A DNA stretch of 34,307 nucleotides from Aeromicrobium sp. (GTDB taxonomy: Bacteria > Actinomycetota > Actinomycetes > Propionibacteriales > Nocardioidaceae), in assembly GCA_025964895.1 (NCBI GenBank), contig JAOPXY010000218.1, positions 1 through 34,307 on the forward strand, given 5' to 3'. How positions within the stretch are numbered: the stretch's first letter is position 1; every line of letters starts with the position of its first letter. Under the pieces are notes generated by a model. The model was not told where the DNA came from and did not search any database. It worked only from the letters and a program-made list of their open reading frames with translations. A program made the position numbers and the translations under genes. Positions 32,875-34,307 of this stretch are shown piece by piece.

Positions 32875-34212
32875 TCAGTCGCGCCCGGCGAGCATCTCGG
32901 CCACGAGGAACGCCAGCTCGAGGGACTGCGCGCGGTTGAGCCGCGGGTCGCACAACGTCTCGTACCGGTGCGTGAGGTCCTCGGCGGAGAGCTTGGCCCC
33001 GCCGCCGACGCACTCGGTGACGTCGTCACCGGTCAGCTCGACGTGGACGCCGCCGGGCCACGTGCCCAGCGCGCGGTGCACCTCGAAGAATCCGCGCACC
33101 TCGTCGATGACGTCGTCGAACTCGCGGGTCTTGTAGCCGTTGGACGTCTCGAAGGTGTTGCCGTGCATCGGGTCGCAGATCCAGGCGACCTCGATGCCCG
33201 CAGCGGTGACCTTCTCGACCAGCGGCGGCAGTCCGTCGCGGATCTTGCCGGCACCGAAGCGGGTGATGAAGCTGACCTTCCCGGGGATGCGCTCGGGGTT
33301 GAGCTTCTCGTACAGCGCGATCGCGTCGTCGGCCGTCGTCGTGGGGCCGAGCTTGACGCCGATCGGGTTGGCGATGCGGCTCAGCAGCTCGACATGGGCG
33401 CCGTCGAGCTGACGGGTGCGCTCGCCGATCCACACGAAGTGGCTCGACACGTCGTACGGCTGCTCGGTGCGCGAGTCGATGCGCGTCAGGGCGTGCTCGT
33501 ACTCCAGGATCAGCGCCTCGTGCGAGGAGAAGAAGTCGACGGTGTGGAACTCGTCGGGATCGACGCCGATCGCGTCCATGAAGGCCAGGGCGCGGTCGAT
33601 CTCGGCGCCGATGCGCTCGTAGCGCTCGCCCACGGGGCTGCTCTTGACGAAGTCGGTGTTCCACGCGTGCATCTGGCGCAGGTCGGCGTACCCGCCGGTC
33701 GTGAACGCACGGGCCAGGTTGAGGGTCGCGGCGGACGCGTTGTAGACGTCGACGAGGCGCTGCGGGTCGTGGGCCCGTGACGCGGGGGTGAAGTCGAAGC
33801 CGTTGACCGCGTCGCCGCGGTAGGCCGGCAGCGTGACGCCGTCGCGGGTCTCGGTGTCGCTGGAGCGCGGCTTCGCGTACTGGCCGGCGAGACGGCCGAC
33901 CTTCACGACGGGCACGCTTGCGGCGTACGTGAGGACAACGGCCATCGACAGCAGGACCCGGAGCTTGTTGCGGACGTTCTCGGCCGTCACGCCCTCGAAG
34001 GTCTCGGCGCAGTCGCCGCCCTGCAGCAGGAACGCCTCGCCGCGGGCAACGGCTGCGAGCTTGTCACGGAGGGCATCGCACTCACCCGCAAAGACCAGCG
34101 GTGGCATCCGTCGCAGCGTCTGCACCGCGGCGTCGCGGGCCGTCGGGTCGGCATACGTGGGCTGCTGGGCAGCGCCGATCGCATGGAGGTCGTCAAGGCT
34201 GGGAATGCTCAC
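32875..34212 (-). CDS. aroG: Class II 3-deoxy-D-arabino-heptulosonate 7-phosphate synthase
   Basis: A 445-residue class II (plant/mycobacterial-type) DAHP synthase, the first step of the shikimate pathway, condensing PEP with erythrose 4-phosphate. Family blocks are FLLQGGDCAETF with the metal-binding C68, VGRLAGQYAKPRS, DVYNASAATLNLARAF, FFSSHEALILEYEHALTR, HFVWIGERTRQLDGAH, NPIGVKLGPTT, WICDPMHGNT, GGVHVELTGDDVTECVGG and YETLCDPRLNRAQSLELAF. The GTG at 34212 is preferred over TTG 34215 because TATCCT lies exactly 6 bases before the GTG, indicating a leaderless mRNA. It is convergent with the kinase gene, 27 bp apart, with no hairpin between. Confidence 0.96.
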   Translation of the reverse strand: MSIPSLDDLHAIGAAQQPTYADPTARDAAVQTLRRMPPLVFAGECDALRDKLAAVARGEAFLLQGGDCAETFEGVTAENVRNKLRVLLSMAVVLTYAASVPVVKVGRLAGQYAKPRSSDTETRDGVTLPAYRGDAVNGFDFTPASRAHDPQRLVDVYNASAATLNLARAFTTGGYADLRQMHAWNTDFVKSSPVGERYERIGAEIDRALAFMDAIGVDPDEFHTVDFFSSHEALILEYEHALTRIDSRTEQPYDVSSHFVWIGERTRQLDGAHVELLSRIANPIGVKLGPTTTADDAIALYEKLNPERIPGKVSFITRFGAGKIRDGLPPLVEKVTAAGIEVAWICDPMHGNTFETSNGYKTREFDDVIDEVRGFFEVHRALGTWPGGVHVELTGDDVTECVGGGAKLSAEDLTHRYETLCDPRLNRAQSLELAFLVAEMLAGRD

Positions 34213-34218
34213 CAACCA

Positions 34219-34224
34219 AGGATA
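34219..34224 (-). promoter_or_regulatory. Candidate leaderless -10 of aroG
   Basis: TATCCT on the minus strand ends 6 bases before the GTG at 34212. There is no Shine-Dalgarno sequence, and the -35 is not clear. Confidence 0.45.
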
Positions 34225-34261
34225 CGGCGCACGATGGTGTGCTCGAACCCGGCCATGGGCC

Positions 34262-34307
34262 GAGTGAGCTCCAGCGAACGAAGGCCAGGCGCTAGGGCGA
34301 AGCCCTG
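34262..34307. repeat. Dispersed intergenic repeat, copy 2 (runs to window edge)
   Basis: GAGTGAGCTCCAGCGAACG (34262-34280) matches 16 of 19 bases of the repeat at 22004-22022. It is followed by the hairpin AGGGC-GAA-GCCCT (34294-34306), which uses the same arms as copy 1. No gene is visible in 34225-34307, and the element may continue past the window. Confidence 0.5.

Overview
This window looks like a chromosomal segment from a high-GC actinomycete. The gene order (dcw division and cell-wall cluster, then metF, a polyprenyl synthase, a PASTA kinase and a class II DAHP synthase) together with GTG starts, 4-bp stop/start overlaps and many leaderless-type starts fits the Propionibacteriales, for example a Nocardioides- or Aeromicrobium-like organism. 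The genus is an inference from memory of gene order and was not tested by a search.

Left end (1-3974): a TraR/DksA-type zinc-finger protein on the minus strand and ileS on the plus strand diverge from an 82-bp promoter region. IleS carries an unusual HIGH-motif variant, GTHH. Downstream of ileS lies a gene-free stretch with a 16-bp perfect inverted repeat and a 74-bp tandem repeat, and then a strong hairpin at the end of the dcw cluster.

Centre (3975-25989): the dcw cluster runs on the minus strand. Its order of transcription is mraZ, a 41-residue membrane microprotein gene, rsmH, ftsL, ftsI, two inserted secreted-protein genes, murE, murF, mraY, murD, ftsW, murG, murC, ftsQ, ftsZ, pgeF, yggS, sepF, yggT, divIVA. 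Most genes overlap by ATGA or GTGA, which implies translational coupling. A four-box MraZ operator with exact 10-bp spacing precedes mraZ. About 3.7 kb (18375-22069) interrupts the cluster between ftsI and murE. It holds a secreted DUF3494 (ice-binding-like) protein with Ig-like repeats and a secreted endonuclease/exonuclease/phosphatase-fold protein with an Fn3-like domain. murE has its own candidate leaderless promoter on the far side of this insertion.

Right end (26072-34307): a DUF3040 membrane protein and an overlapping SAM methyltransferase (minus) end at a terminator just upstream of the mraZ promoter. Divergent from them is an FAD-dependent oxidoreductase (plus), convergent with metF (minus). 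metF and a polyprenyl diphosphate synthase gene diverge from a 12-bp palindrome that supplies a -10 hexamer to both strands. The polyprenyl synthase frame is broken by an in-frame TAG between its two Asp-rich motifs. A four-PASTA Ser/Thr kinase (plus) and a class II DAHP synthase (minus) close the window.

Together the genes supply peptidoglycan precursors (MurC-F, MraY, MurG), the divisome (FtsZ, SepF, FtsQ, FtsL, FtsW, FtsI) and polar growth (DivIVA). A kinase that senses cell-wall fragments and a prenyl-chain gene sit close by. No tRNA, rRNA, CRISPR array, insertion sequence or prophage gene was seen.
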